From NCBI RefSeq assembly GCF_003966735.1, contig NZ_AP017378.1:2376905-2440904 (forward strand): a stretch of DNA of 64,000 nt, in the 5' to 3' direction. Below, piece after piece: positions 20,881 to 29,448 of the stretch. Source of the stretch: Desulfovibrio ferrophilus (GTDB lineage: Bacteria > Desulfobacterota > Desulfovibrionia > Desulfovibrionales > Desulfovibrionaceae). Within the stretch, counting starts at the first letter, position 1; each line of letters starts with the position of its first letter. The translations under genes were made by a program, and so were the position numbers. A model generated the notes under the pieces. That model was not told the origin of the DNA and ran no database searches. It saw nothing but the letters and a program-made list of their open reading frames with translations.

Positions 20881-20900
20881 AAAAGATTGGGAAATCTTTT
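20881..20900 (+). promoter_or_regulatory. Perfect hairpin in the leader of the next gene
   Basis: An 8-bp A/T-rich inverted repeat, AAAAGATT at 20881-20888 and AATCTTTT at 20893-20900, with a 4-base loop. It ends 6 bases before the ribosome site GGGGAG (20906-20911) of the gene at 20918, so it may be an operator or a translational control hairpin. Confidence 0.5.
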
Positions 20901-20917
20901 CCCATGGGGAGCACGAC

Positions 20918-21517
20918 ATGAGCATTCACGGAATCGGCTACGACACAGCCAGCGATAAAATGATCCTTCAGGCCCGCGAGACCACTGAAGAAGATGTTAA
21001 GGCAGCAAAGCAACGCACCGAAGATATCCTGAATGGCGATGAACTTCTGGACAAGCTGACTCTGTCGTCTCTGGCGGACAAACTGTCGCGCATGGTGCAA
21101 GCCAATCCCATGGCCAACGTCGCCAACTCCATGGCCGAAGATCTCAAGGTCCTGCAGCAAGAATTCGTGGGGGTTCTGACAGATACGCTTCAGGCCGGTG
21201 GGGTCAGCGTCACACGCGATTTCATCCTGCAGCGTGACGACTCGGGCAAGATCGCGGTATCCGGAGATCATCCGGACAAGGAGGCCATCGAAGCTGCTCT
21301 GGAAGATCCCAAGCTCCAGCAAGCCTTTGCGCGCATCGAGGAACAATCCGAGACCTTGAGCAAACTGGCCAACAACAGTACATTCAAGAATGTCAGTTCC
21401 GGGCTGGCCGCTTACATGAGCCAGGTCGAGGAAGACGAGAACGATCCCTTCCTGATTCGGTATCAGCAAGGCACAATGAATTCGCTGGCAAGGAAATCAC
21501 TGGCCGATTATTTATAG
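20918..21517 (+). CDS. Hypothetical protein, helical, cytoplasmic
   Basis: A 199-residue protein I do not recognise. It is mostly predicted helix, with regular acidic and amphipathic segments (ETTEEDVKAAKQRTEDI, NSMAEDLKVLQQEF, EQSETLSKLANNS), no Cys, no signal peptide and no membrane segment. The start MSIHGIGYDTAS follows GGGGAG by six bases. The gene stands alone: 149 bases upstream and 66 downstream are non-coding. The pattern resembles no enzyme known to me; a structural or regulatory role is possible. Confidence 0.75.
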   Translation: MSIHGIGYDTASDKMILQARETTEEDVKAAKQRTEDILNGDELLDKLTLSSLADKLSRMVQANPMANVANSMAEDLKVLQQEFVGVLTDTLQAGGVSVTRDFILQRDDSGKIAVSGDHPDKEAIEAALEDPKLQQAFARIEEQSETLSKLANNSTFKNVSSGLAAYMSQVEEDENDPFLIRYQQGTMNSLARKSLADYL

Positions 21518-21583
21518 CGCCAGCCTCGATCTTCACCGGAAGTGGGGATCGAATTTCACGCTGAAGACCGACACTAGGCTCTT

Positions 21584-22180
21584 ATGAAACGCTTTCCAAT
21601 CATCCTGGCCATCATCTATGCCATCTACTGGACTGTACTGGCCATCGAACCCGTTTCACGCGCCGTCTGGTGGGCAGAAAACATCCCGGCCCTGGCTGTA
21701 TTCATCTTTCTCGGGGCAACATACACTCGCTTCCGGTTCTCCAACACGGCCTATGCCCTGATGGGCTTCTGGCTGTTCTGGCATACCATGGGCGGCCATT
21801 ACACCTTTGCCAACGTGCCCTTCGACTGGTTCAACAGCCTGATCGGTTCCGAGCGCAACCACTTTGACCGCATCGGACATTTTTCCGTTGGGTTCTATGC
21901 CTACCCCATTGCCGAATACCTGCTCCGCAAACGACTTTGCGGCCCTGTGTTGGCGACCCTCTTTGCCCTATTCAGCATCATGGCCGTGGCTTGCGGGTAC
22001 GAGATCATCGAATGGTGGTATGCCGTGCAGGAAGGCGGGGATACGGGCATAGAATTCCTGGGCAGCCAGGGAGACGTCTGGGACGCACAAAAAGACATGC
22101 TGCTGGATACCATGGGAGCCCTAACCAGTCTGGGACTGTATCATTTCATCCGCCCTGACAGGTCGCTTTACCGACATTAG
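21584..22180 (+). CDS. DUF2238 (YjdF-type) inner-membrane protein
   Basis: A 198-residue membrane protein with about five to six hydrophobic segments. It carries the DUF2238 motifs: WHTMGGHYTFANVPFDW, DRIGHFSVGFYAYP and GSQGDVWDAQKDMLLDTMGAL near the C-terminus. The conserved His, Asp and Gln residues in these motifs suggest a catalytic or metal site, but no activity is established for the family. It is convergent with the activator gene at 22252. Confidence 0.88.
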   Translation: MKRFPIILAIIYAIYWTVLAIEPVSRAVWWAENIPALAVFIFLGATYTRFRFSNTAYALMGFWLFWHTMGGHYTFANVPFDWFNSLIGSERNHFDRIGHFSVGFYAYPIAEYLLRKRLCGPVLATLFALFSIMAVACGYEIIEWWYAVQEGGDTGIEFLGSQGDVWDAQKDMLLDTMGALTSLGLYHFIRPDRSLYRH

Positions 22181-22251
22181 GCCCGCAGACCTGCGGCAAC
22201 AAATATTCAGCACACCAAAACGATCAGTGGATCATCGCCTGTAACAGCTCC

Positions 22252-23007
22252 TCACGCCTCTGCAGGAGCGCACAGCGCCGCGCCCAAGGCCCCGATCATA
22301 TCTGGTTCATCAGGAATAACCGGCTCGGTCCCCAGAGCCTCGGCCAACAAACGGACCATACAACGATTGTTGGCCACGCCACCGGCAAAGACGAGTGGCT
22401 CCCGCAGACCGACCCGGCGCAGCATATTCACCGTGCGCGACACCACCGAGGCATGGAGCCCGCGGGCAATGGATTCCGGGGCCGCGCCACCAGCCATGAG
22501 CGAGGTCGCCTCGGTCTCCGCGAAGACGGTACACATGCTATTGATGGGCAAAGAGACCGCAGCCTCCAGTGCATAATCACCAAACTCTTGTACCGGGATC
22601 TGAAAAACCGTGGCCAGATGCTCAAGGAACTTGCCCGTGCCCGCAGCGCAGCGGTCATTCATCTCGAACTTGCTGACTCTGCCGCTGTCGGTCAGGGCTA
22701 TGGCCTTGGTATCCTGTCCACCGATATCCAGCACGGTCCGCGCCAGGGGGCAACGCGCGTGCACTCCAGCCGCGTAGGCCTTGATTTCCGTGACCGTAGT
22801 CACGGGCACTTCCAGTCCCGCCCCGGCCACCAGTTCACGTCCGTAGCCCGTGGCGACAATGCGCTCAGGATTTACTCCCTCCAATAACTGCCGCAGCTGT
22901 TGCCGGGGGTGAAAGGTGGTGGGCAGGCGGCGCGACACAGCCACACCACCGCCATTCAAAACCACCAACTCCATGGAGCGCGAGCCCACGTCGATGCCTG
23001 CAATCAT
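22252..23007 (-). CDS. ATP-dependent activator of a 2-hydroxyglutaryl-CoA dehydratase-type reductase
   Basis: A 251-residue ASKHA-fold ATPase (BadF/HgdC family). It has the phosphate loops GIDVGSRS and DIGGQDTKAI, and the two cysteines that bridge one [4Fe-4S] cluster in the homodimer: NDRCAAGTGKFLE and NSMCTVFAE. Such proteins couple ATP hydrolysis to low-potential electron transfer into a partner. I used the ATG at 23007; a TTG two codons earlier overlaps the stop of the upstream gene. The partner is the gene directly upstream. Confidence 0.9.
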   Translation of the reverse strand: MIAGIDVGSRSMELVVLNGGGVAVSRRLPTTFHPRQQLRQLLEGVNPERIVATGYGRELVAGAGLEVPVTTVTEIKAYAAGVHARCPLARTVLDIGGQDTKAIALTDSGRVSKFEMNDRCAAGTGKFLEHLATVFQIPVQEFGDYALEAAVSLPINSMCTVFAETEATSLMAGGAAPESIARGLHASVVSRTVNMLRRVGLREPLVFAGGVANNRCMVRLLAEALGTEPVIPDEPDMIGALGAALCAPAEA

Positions 23008-23009
23008 GC

Positions 23010-24281
23010 TCAAGACACCATTTCCACAAAGGCTTCGATTCTGGTCTTCAACTGCTCCACATCCTCCATGCTGTAGTCGGTCTCCAAGGACATGGTCGGC
23101 ACCGTTCCCTCCAGGAAATGCTCCAGCTTCATAGCCTCATGGGCATAGGGCTGACAGAACATCAGCGAATAGTTGATCACCCCATCAGCCTTCAGGGTCT
23201 GGGCCATGCTCGCCACATTGTCCTGTCGATCCGTATTGGGAGTGAAGCAGGCGCAGTCGATCTTCATGTAACGATCCACCAGAGCGTCGACCATCTCTGC
23301 CACGGTCTCGCCGGACTCATCCACCAAATCGCGGGTATTGCGCGTTCCAATGCAGGATTCCTCCCCCACGATGACCGCGCCTGAACTTTCGATGACATAC
23401 GGCAATTTCCAATTGGGTACGGCCATGGGGCAGCCCGAGAGCATCAGTCGCGGAGTCCCCACCGGGGCGACACCCTGCCCGGCCTGGACGCGGAGTTCCA
23501 GCTCATCGCACAGTTCATTGATCTTGTAGGTGAAGCGATGCGGATCATCATAGAAGCTGATCTGGTTGATCAGCAGCGCGTCCCGCCCCGAGATGGGCGC
23601 AGGGTCGGCGGAGCGCAATGCGGTCAATCGCTGCAAAGCCCGACGCCGATCATTGACCGTCTTGATGGCCGTACGCAGACGCTCGGCGGTGATGGTGACG
23701 CCAGTCAGCTTCTCCACCTGCGCCATGTATCGCAGGACCTCATCGCGCCACAGTTCGCGCGCCGACACGGATTTGGTCTGGGGCACTTCCATCACATACA
23801 GAGGAGCGTGATCGGCAAAAGCCTCATAGGCCTTTTTCTTGCCGTCGCAAGTGGTCTCACCCACGACCAGATCGCTGGATTCGAGATACGGACAAAGACG
23901 CGCCAGCTTGAAACCGATGAATGACTTGATGAGTGCACAGGTATTACGCGGCACCAGTTCCTCGGCCAGGTCACTGCCAGCCTCGGCCCCGGCGCAGAGT
24001 CCCACCTGAACGGCGTCAGCGGCCAGGGTCAGTTCCTCGGGCACAAAGACGCAGAAGGTACCCACAACCTTGCGCCCCTGAGCCTTGGCTTCCTGCAATT
24101 CCTTGATCCGCAGACCATGAACCTCGGACAGAACGAAATCCATGTATTCCATCCCTTTGAGGCGATTATCCTGGGACATATAGATGTCACCATAAAATTT
24201 CCCCAAGACCTCCAGCAATCCGTCATGGGCTGTCAGATCAAGATTCAGCCGCTCCCACATTTCACGATGCGCGTCGCTCAT
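23010..24281 (-). CDS. Double-cubane-cluster-type reductase (2-hydroxyacyl-CoA dehydratase D family)
   Basis: A 423-residue protein of the HgdB/YjiM family. It has GTFCVFVPEEL, RNTCALIKS, CPYLESSDLVVGETTCDGKKKAYE, SGCPMA and EESCIG, a cysteine set that matches the proteins shown to hold a double-cubane [8Fe-9S] cluster rather than the acyl-CoA dehydratases. In those systems an ASKHA ATPase injects electrons for reduction of small molecules; the physiological substrate is unknown. The start is the ATG at 24281, six bases after GGAGGG. With the gene downstream it forms a two-gene unit (the start and stop nearly touch). A 10-bp palindrome, CTTGATCAAG at 24385-24394, lies upstream. Confidence 0.85.
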   Translation of the reverse strand: MSDAHREMWERLNLDLTAHDGLLEVLGKFYGDIYMSQDNRLKGMEYMDFVLSEVHGLRIKELQEAKAQGRKVVGTFCVFVPEELTLAADAVQVGLCAGAEAGSDLAEELVPRNTCALIKSFIGFKLARLCPYLESSDLVVGETTCDGKKKAYEAFADHAPLYVMEVPQTKSVSARELWRDEVLRYMAQVEKLTGVTITAERLRTAIKTVNDRRRALQRLTALRSADPAPISGRDALLINQISFYDDPHRFTYKINELCDELELRVQAGQGVAPVGTPRLMLSGCPMAVPNWKLPYVIESSGAVIVGEESCIGTRNTRDLVDESGETVAEMVDALVDRYMKIDCACFTPNTDRQDNVASMAQTLKADGVINYSLMFCQPYAHEAMKLEHFLEGTVPTMSLETDYSMEDVEQLKTRIEAFVEMVS

Positions 24282-24534
24282 TATTTGCCCTCCTCAGGGT
24301 CTGGTGCAGTTTGGTGCCTGCCCGACTTGCGGGCGGATTCTACACCTTGCATTATCAGAATATACAATGGCAAGTATTTATAAACTTGATCAAGAATTGA
24401 CACATAGCCCTTAGCGTCTCCTCATCAAATGAATCAGTCTGATGAAGGTCTTCAGCGTAAGCTGCCCACAAATCATTACGACTTACCCATCAATACTTGC
24501 CTCAAATGACGATTTACATTACTCCGATGCGGTC

Positions 24535-24553
24535 CGTTGCGCGAATCGCAACG
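24535..24553 (+). other. Leader hairpin upstream of nhaC
   Basis: A 7-bp perfect inverted repeat, CGTTGCG at 24535-24541 and CGCAACG at 24547-24553, with a 5-base loop, 24 bases before the nhaC start. The 24282-24577 gap otherwise shows the palindrome at 24385 and no clear sigma-70 promoter. Confidence 0.5.
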
Positions 24554-24577
24554 AAATCAAACTGCAGTGGGGAATGT

Positions 24578-26296
24578 ATGCAACGTCTTCGTCGTACCAT
24601 CTTGGTCAATTTCATCTGTCTTGTTCTGGCGGGTCTTGTTCCTGCCCTGGCCTTTGGCGCCGATTCCAGCCTTGGCCCCGTCAACGCCGCCCACTATGGG
24701 ATGTGGACGCTCATTCCGCCTCTGGTTGCCATCGCCCTGGCGTTCATCACCAAGAACGTCATCCTGTCGCTGTTTCTGGGTGTCTATTCCGGTACTTTCA
24801 TGCTCGAGGCCAAAGGCTTCGATCTCTATAACGGCGTTGTCGGCGGGTTCCTGCGGCTGTCCAACGAGATGCTGGCCTCGCTGGCCGACTCCTGGAACGC
24901 AGGCATCGTACTGCAGTGTCTGGCCATCGGCGGCATGATCGCCCTGGTCTCCAAGATGGGCGGAGCCAAGGCCATTGCCGAGGCACTGGCCAAGAAGGCC
25001 AACAGCCCGCGCAGCTCACAGTTCGTGACCTGGCTCTTGGGCCTGTGCATTTTCTTTGATGACTACGCCAACTCCCTGACCGTTGGCCCCATCATGCGTC
25101 CGGTGACAGACAAGATGAAAGTCTCCCGCGAGAAGCTGGCTTTCATCATCGATGCCACTGCCGCGCCCATCGCGGGCATCGCATTGATCTCCACCTGGGT
25201 GGCCTATGAAGTGGGCCTGATCCGTGACGCCTTCCAGGCCGTGGGCATCCAGACCAATGCCTACGGCGCCTTCGTGGAAACCATCCCCTATCGTTTCTAC
25301 AACATCTTCATCCTGTTCTTCATCGTGGCCACAATCTGGTTCCTGCGCGAATTCGGCCCCATGTATACTGCCGAACGCCGGGCACGCACCACCGGCAAGG
25401 TTCTGGCCGATGATGCCAAACCCATGGTTGCCGACGAGGCCACCGGGCTGGAGCCCGACGAAGACACCAAGTCCAGCATCTGGTATGCCATCATCCCCAT
25501 CGGTACACTCATCATCGCCGCATTCCTGGGGTTCTATTTCAACGGACGCAGCGCCGTATTGGGGGGCGACGACCAGACGCTCATCGCCCTGCTTAAGGAT
25601 TCACCGGCCAGCTTCACCGCCATCCGCGAAGCCTTCGGCGCATCAGACGCCTCGGTGGTCCTGTTCCAGGCCGCACTGTTTGCCGGGATCGTTGCCCTGT
25701 GCATCGCCATCTTCAAACGTATCCTGCCCGTGGGTGAAGCCGTGGCTGTCTGGGTTCAGGGTGTAAAATCCCTGAATATCACTGCGGTCATCCTGATCCT
25801 GGCCTGGAGCCTGTCCGGCACCATCAAGGAACTGGGCACGGCCGCCTATCTGGTGGGTGTGTTGTCCGAGACAATTCCGCCGTTCCTGCTGCCCAGCATC
25901 ATTTTCATCATGGGCTCGATCATCTCCTTTGCCACGGGAACCTCGTACGGCACCATGGGCATCCTGATGCCTCTGGCCATTCCCCTGGCCTTCTCCATCG
26001 ATCCCAGCCACGGCTACGTGATCATGAACGTGGGAGCCGTGCTCACCGGGGCCATCTTCGGTGACCATTGCTCGCCCATTTCAGACACGACCATTCTCTC
26101 ATCCATGGGCTCGGCCTGCGACCACATCGATCACACGCGAACCCAGCTGGTCTATGCCCTGACAGTCGCGCTGGTGACCATTGTCTTCGGTTATATCCCC
26201 GCAGGTCTGGGACTGCCGGTCGCCATCGTGCTGCCTGCGGGACTGATCGCCGTGGCCCTGATCGTCCGACTGGTGGGCAAACCCGTCCAAGGCTAA
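24578..26296 (+). CDS. Na+/H+ antiporter, NhaC family
   Basis: A 572-residue polytopic membrane protein with many hydrophobic segments. The core carries CIFFDDYANSLTVGPIMRPVTD, the paired Asp typical of NhaC-type antiporters, and the matching second half GDHCSPISDTTILSS with SFATGTSYGTMGI. It exchanges Na+ for H+ or a related counter-ion, or an organic acid in some members. The start at 24578 gives a signal-like N-terminus (MQRLRRTILVNFICLVLAGL). The open frame extends 27 codons upstream without a ribosome site. A strong terminator follows. Confidence 0.85.
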   Translation: MQRLRRTILVNFICLVLAGLVPALAFGADSSLGPVNAAHYGMWTLIPPLVAIALAFITKNVILSLFLGVYSGTFMLEAKGFDLYNGVVGGFLRLSNEMLASLADSWNAGIVLQCLAIGGMIALVSKMGGAKAIAEALAKKANSPRSSQFVTWLLGLCIFFDDYANSLTVGPIMRPVTDKMKVSREKLAFIIDATAAPIAGIALISTWVAYEVGLIRDAFQAVGIQTNAYGAFVETIPYRFYNIFILFFIVATIWFLREFGPMYTAERRARTTGKVLADDAKPMVADEATGLEPDEDTKSSIWYAIIPIGTLIIAAFLGFYFNGRSAVLGGDDQTLIALLKDSPASFTAIREAFGASDASVVLFQAALFAGIVALCIAIFKRILPVGEAVAVWVQGVKSLNITAVILILAWSLSGTIKELGTAAYLVGVLSETIPPFLLPSIIFIMGSIISFATGTSYGTMGILMPLAIPLAFSIDPSHGYVIMNVGAVLTGAIFGDHCSPISDTTILSSMGSACDHIDHTRTQLVYALTVALVTIVFGYIPAGLGLPVAIVLPAGLIAVALIVRLVGKPVQG

Positions 26297-26318
26297 CAGC
26301 CGCTTCAGTATCCACAAA

Positions 26319-26358
26319 CAACGGCCCGGAACCTGATGGTTCCGGGCCGTTGTCATTT
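26319..26358 (+). terminator. Strong terminator after the antiporter gene
   Basis: A 15-bp perfect stem (26319-26333 with 26338-26352), 4-base loop TGAT, then TCATTT. Confidence 0.88.
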
Positions 26359-26441
26359 CACACAGTCATCAATCTTGCCTCCTGCCAGCCTCAGGAGGTA
26401 TCAACCGTTTATCTGCAACCCATTAGCCCCAGGAGCCACCC

Positions 26442-26792
26442 ATGAGCAACACTCCCCTGAACCTGTGCCTTGTCTGGAGCACTCCCCACCGTGAAGTCGC
26501 CCTGAACATGGTCTTCATGTACAGCGGCAACGCTCTGATTCGTGGCTGGTGGGAACAGGTCCGACTCATCCTCTGGGGACCGAGCCAACCCCTGCTGCTC
26601 GGTGACAAGGAACTGCAAAGCCACTTGTCCGAATTGACCGAGGCCGGTGTCGAACTCATGGCCTGCAGGGCCTGCGCTGAAAATTACGGTATCGCCTCGG
26701 ACCTTGAAGCCCTCGGGCTGAACGTGAAGCACACAGGATCGCTGCTGACCGAAACGCTCAAGGATGACAACTGGCGCGTACTTACAATCTAG
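26442..26792 (+). CDS. DsrE family protein
   Basis: A 116-residue protein with the DsrE/TusD-like fold pattern and the segment MACRACAENYGIASDLEALG, where the two Cys are the conserved pair of this subfamily. DsrE-type proteins take part in sulfur relay or reduction; in sulfate reducers several paralogues exist outside the dsr operon. The ATG follows GGAG by six bases. It ends only five bases from the end of the convergent corA gene, with no terminator between. Confidence 0.85.
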   Translation: MSNTPLNLCLVWSTPHREVALNMVFMYSGNALIRGWWEQVRLILWGPSQPLLLGDKELQSHLSELTEAGVELMACRACAENYGIASDLEALGLNVKHTGSLLTETLKDDNWRVLTI

Positions 26793-26797
26793 TCTCC

Positions 26798-27868
26798 TCA
26801 GAACCAGCGCTTGCGCATGAAGTACCAGACCATGCCCAAAGCCACAGCCAGCATCAACCCCAGCGCGGCCGGATAGCCCCATGCCCATTCCAGTTCCGGC
26901 ATGATCTTGAAGTTCATGCCATAGATGCCTGCGATGAACGTCAAGGGAATGAAAATGGTGGCAACGATGGTCAGCACCTTCATCACGTTGTTCATGCGCA
27001 TCCCAGCAAGCGAGATGTGTACATCCATCATCCCACCCAGGATATCATGCAGCACCTTGGCGGCCTCGGTGCCGTGCAGGGCGTGCTCAAGAACATCTCC
27101 CAGATAATGCACAGCTTCAGCCGAAGCAGCAAAGACCTCGTTGCGCTTGAGCGATGAGAGCACCTCGTGCGTCGGTAACAAGACATTGCGCAACAGCAGA
27201 ATACAGTCACGCCGCACGCGGTAGACCTCCAGCAAAGCCTGCTCCTCGGGCTTGCGTGCCAGCGTGGACTCCAACTCCTGCACCTCCACTGTGAGCAGGC
27301 TCAGGGCCTCCATGGCACCATCCACCAGGGAGTCCATCAGCGCCACGACCAGATAGTCAACGCCTCCACTGCGAATACGTTTCCCACCTTTTCTCAGGCG
27401 CTCGATAACAGGGGCCCAGGCATCCTGCTCACTCTCCTGAAAGGCCAACAGATGCTGCTCCGACCAAAGCAGGCTGACCTGTTCTTCCTGAATGCGTTTG
27501 GTCTCAAGATCATAATCGACATTCCGCAGGGTCGCGAAAAAGACACCATCCTGCTCATTGAGTTTGGGCCGCTGTCCCGTGTTCAGGATATCCTCCATCA
27601 TCAGAGGATGAGCCCCGCCCCACGCACCGAGGGACTTGACCACATCAGCCTCATGAACACCGGTCAGGCTCAGAAAATGAACACGCCCGTCCGAAAGATC
27701 AGGTGCTGGCCCCATCGGATTATAGGCCTGCTCCACCAAACCATCACTGCTGTAGGCAAAATGGTTCAGGTATGGAGAAAACTCACGTTCCTTGCCAGAA
27801 TATTCCAGAGTCCCGGGGGGGGCACCCCGACGCCCTGTGAACAGCTTCAAATTTAAATATTCAAGCAT
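26798..27868 (-). CDS. corA: CorA family metal-ion transporter
   Basis: A 356-residue protein with the CorA layout: a large N-terminal cytoplasmic domain, a long helix (EVQELESTLARKPEEQALLEVYRVR), and two C-terminal membrane helices. The selectivity-filter motif GMN is present (GIYGMNFKIMPEL) between them. It takes up Mg2+, or in some members Co2+ or Ni2+. The ATG at 27868 follows GAGGAGG and overlaps the mscS stop by eight bases, so the two are translated together. Confidence 0.94.
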   Translation of the reverse strand: MLEYLNLKLFTGRRGAPPGTLEYSGKEREFSPYLNHFAYSSDGLVEQAYNPMGPAPDLSDGRVHFLSLTGVHEADVVKSLGAWGGAHPLMMEDILNTGQRPKLNEQDGVFFATLRNVDYDLETKRIQEEQVSLLWSEQHLLAFQESEQDAWAPVIERLRKGGKRIRSGGVDYLVVALMDSLVDGAMEALSLLTVEVQELESTLARKPEEQALLEVYRVRRDCILLLRNVLLPTHEVLSSLKRNEVFAASAEAVHYLGDVLEHALHGTEAAKVLHDILGGMMDVHISLAGMRMNNVMKVLTIVATIFIPLTFIAGIYGMNFKIMPELEWAWGYPAALGLMLAVALGMVWYFMRKRWF

Positions 27869-28898
27869 CGTTTTCCTCCTCGCTCGTCATATAAATCTTT
27901 TGCGTCGGGTAGGCGAAGGCAATTCCCTGCGCCTCGAAAGTTTTCATCAACCCCAGATTGATGGTCTGTTGGATATCCATATAGGTACCATAGTCCGGCG
28001 ACTCCACATAAAATACAACCTCAAAATCAAGGCTGAACGCCCCAAACTGCTTGAAATGGGCACGATCACATGTCGCAAGGTCCACATTTTCAATCACCGC
28101 ACGCACCAATCCGGGGATTGCCTCGACCTTGGCCGCAGGGGTTTGGTAGACCACGCCAAACCCAAACAGGACTCGACGACGAGTCATGCGCCTGTAGTTA
28201 TGAACCCTTGAGCCTGTCAGATCTGAATTCGAGAGAACGATCTGTTCGCCATCAAGGCTGCGGATGCGGGTGGTTTTCAAGCCAATGTGTTCAATATTGC
28301 CCCGCAGGGTGTCGAGCACGATGAAATCGCCAATGCGAAATGGCCTGTCAAAAAGAATTGCAAAATAACTGAACAAATCACCCAGCACAGCCTGCGCAGC
28401 AAAGCCCACAGCCACGCCAGCCACGCCTAAACCGGCCAGAATCGTTGATATCTTGAATCCGAAATTGTCCAACAAAAATGCCAGCGCTACAATCCAGGCA
28501 ATTGCCTTTACCACTGGCAGCAGCACCCGGCTACTGTGTTCATCCAGAGACAGTCCCTTACGCTTCAGTGAGAAGTCCAGCATGCCTCGCACAAAGTTAT
28601 AGACCAGCGAGATACACATTAAGGTGATCCCTATCAGCAAAACATAGGACACATAACGAGTTGCCACCGGTCCGAAGCTAATTTCCCGCATCAGGACAAA
28701 CAGCACAAGCCCCAGCACAACAACCTTGAATGACCGTGAGAAGTCCGCGCGGATGCCCTCGTCGAGCACTATCCCCCGGCTTTTGTAATAGCCTTCCAAT
28801 TTTACGACGGCCCACTTGAGAAACAGGGAAACAACTACAAACGTTGCCAGCACCGCCACGGCCATAGTCACAAAGTGCATCAGTATCTCGCTCGACAT
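27861..28898 (-). CDS. Mechanosensitive ion channel, MscS family
   Basis: A 345-residue MscS-type channel. The N-terminal part has several membrane helices, the pore helix reads GLGVAGVAVGFAAQAVLGDLFS, and the beta-domain contains RPFRIGDFIVLD. Such channels open under membrane tension and release solutes on osmotic downshift. The start follows GGAGG by six bases. It is cotranscribed with corA. Confidence 0.93.
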   Translation of the reverse strand: MSSEILMHFVTMAVAVLATFVVVSLFLKWAVVKLEGYYKSRGIVLDEGIRADFSRSFKVVVLGLVLFVLMREISFGPVATRYVSYVLLIGITLMCISLVYNFVRGMLDFSLKRKGLSLDEHSSRVLLPVVKAIAWIVALAFLLDNFGFKISTILAGLGVAGVAVGFAAQAVLGDLFSYFAILFDRPFRIGDFIVLDTLRGNIEHIGLKTTRIRSLDGEQIVLSNSDLTGSRVHNYRRMTRRRVLFGFGVVYQTPAAKVEAIPGLVRAVIENVDLATCDRAHFKQFGAFSLDFEVVFYVESPDYGTYMDIQQTINLGLMKTFEAQGIAFAYPTQKIYMTSEEENDA

Positions 28899-29029
28899 AT
28901 AACGCCTCCAATTGGATCTTTGCTCAAACTACCACAGGTCCAGCATTCCGCCATGAATTTCGATAACTCACGGACGGTCGCGATATTCCTGCTTGACCAT
29001 GTGGCCCTGAGCCACTAACTAAAAACAAA

Positions 29030-29047
29030 CAGTTGAACAACTGCTCA
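29030..29047 (+). promoter_or_regulatory. Candidate ArsR-family operator
   Basis: A perfect 6-2-6 palindrome, CAGTTG-AA-CAACTG (29030-29043), overlaps TGAACA-AC-TGCTCA (29034-29047), which resembles the 12-2-12 half-sites of SmtB/ArsR regulators with one mismatch. It lies 20 bases before the arsR start. A candidate -35 box, TTGACC at 28993-28998, lies 31 bases upstream of the palindrome; the -10 is poor. Confidence 0.6.
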
Positions 29048-29067
29048 CATGAGAATCTGGAGAAACC

Positions 29068-29418
29068 ATGGCCAACGACCTTTGCGAAGTCCACGGACTG
29101 CACCCTGAGAGCCTCGGGCGGGTGCGCGAGAAAATGCCGGATGATGACACCATGCTGCGATTGGCCGAAATCTTCAAGGCCCTCAGCGATCCAACCCGGG
29201 CGCGCATCCTCTACGCCCTGACCATGGAGGAACTCTGTGTCTGCGACCTGGCCTCACTCACGGGTCTGTCTTCTTCCGCCATCTCGCACCAACTCAGACT
29301 GCTGCGTGCCAACCGACTGGTCCGCTACCGCCGCGAAGGTAAAATGGCCTTCTATTCCCTGGACGACGACCACGTCCGTCATCTGCTGAGCGAAGGCCTG
29401 TGCCACGCACGAGAATAA
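29068..29418 (+). CDS. ArsR/SmtB family metal-sensing repressor
   Basis: A 116-residue winged-helix regulator. The metal-sensing motif ELCVCDL (Cys 57, Cys 59, Asp 60) lies in the alpha-3 helix; a second possible site is at the C-terminal DDDHVRHLLSEGLCHARE. DNA-contact helices read SSSAISHQLRLLRANRLV. The family derepresses metal-resistance genes when metal binds. It is followed 30 bases later by a metal efflux permease, its likely target along with itself. Which metal is sensed cannot be read from the sequence with certainty. Confidence 0.9.
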   Translation: MANDLCEVHGLHPESLGRVREKMPDDDTMLRLAEIFKALSDPTRARILYALTMEELCVCDLASLTGLSSSAISHQLRLLRANRLVRYRREGKMAFYSLDDDHVRHLLSEGLCHARE

Positions 29419-29448
29419 CCCATAATCAACATCGGAGACTGCATCACG

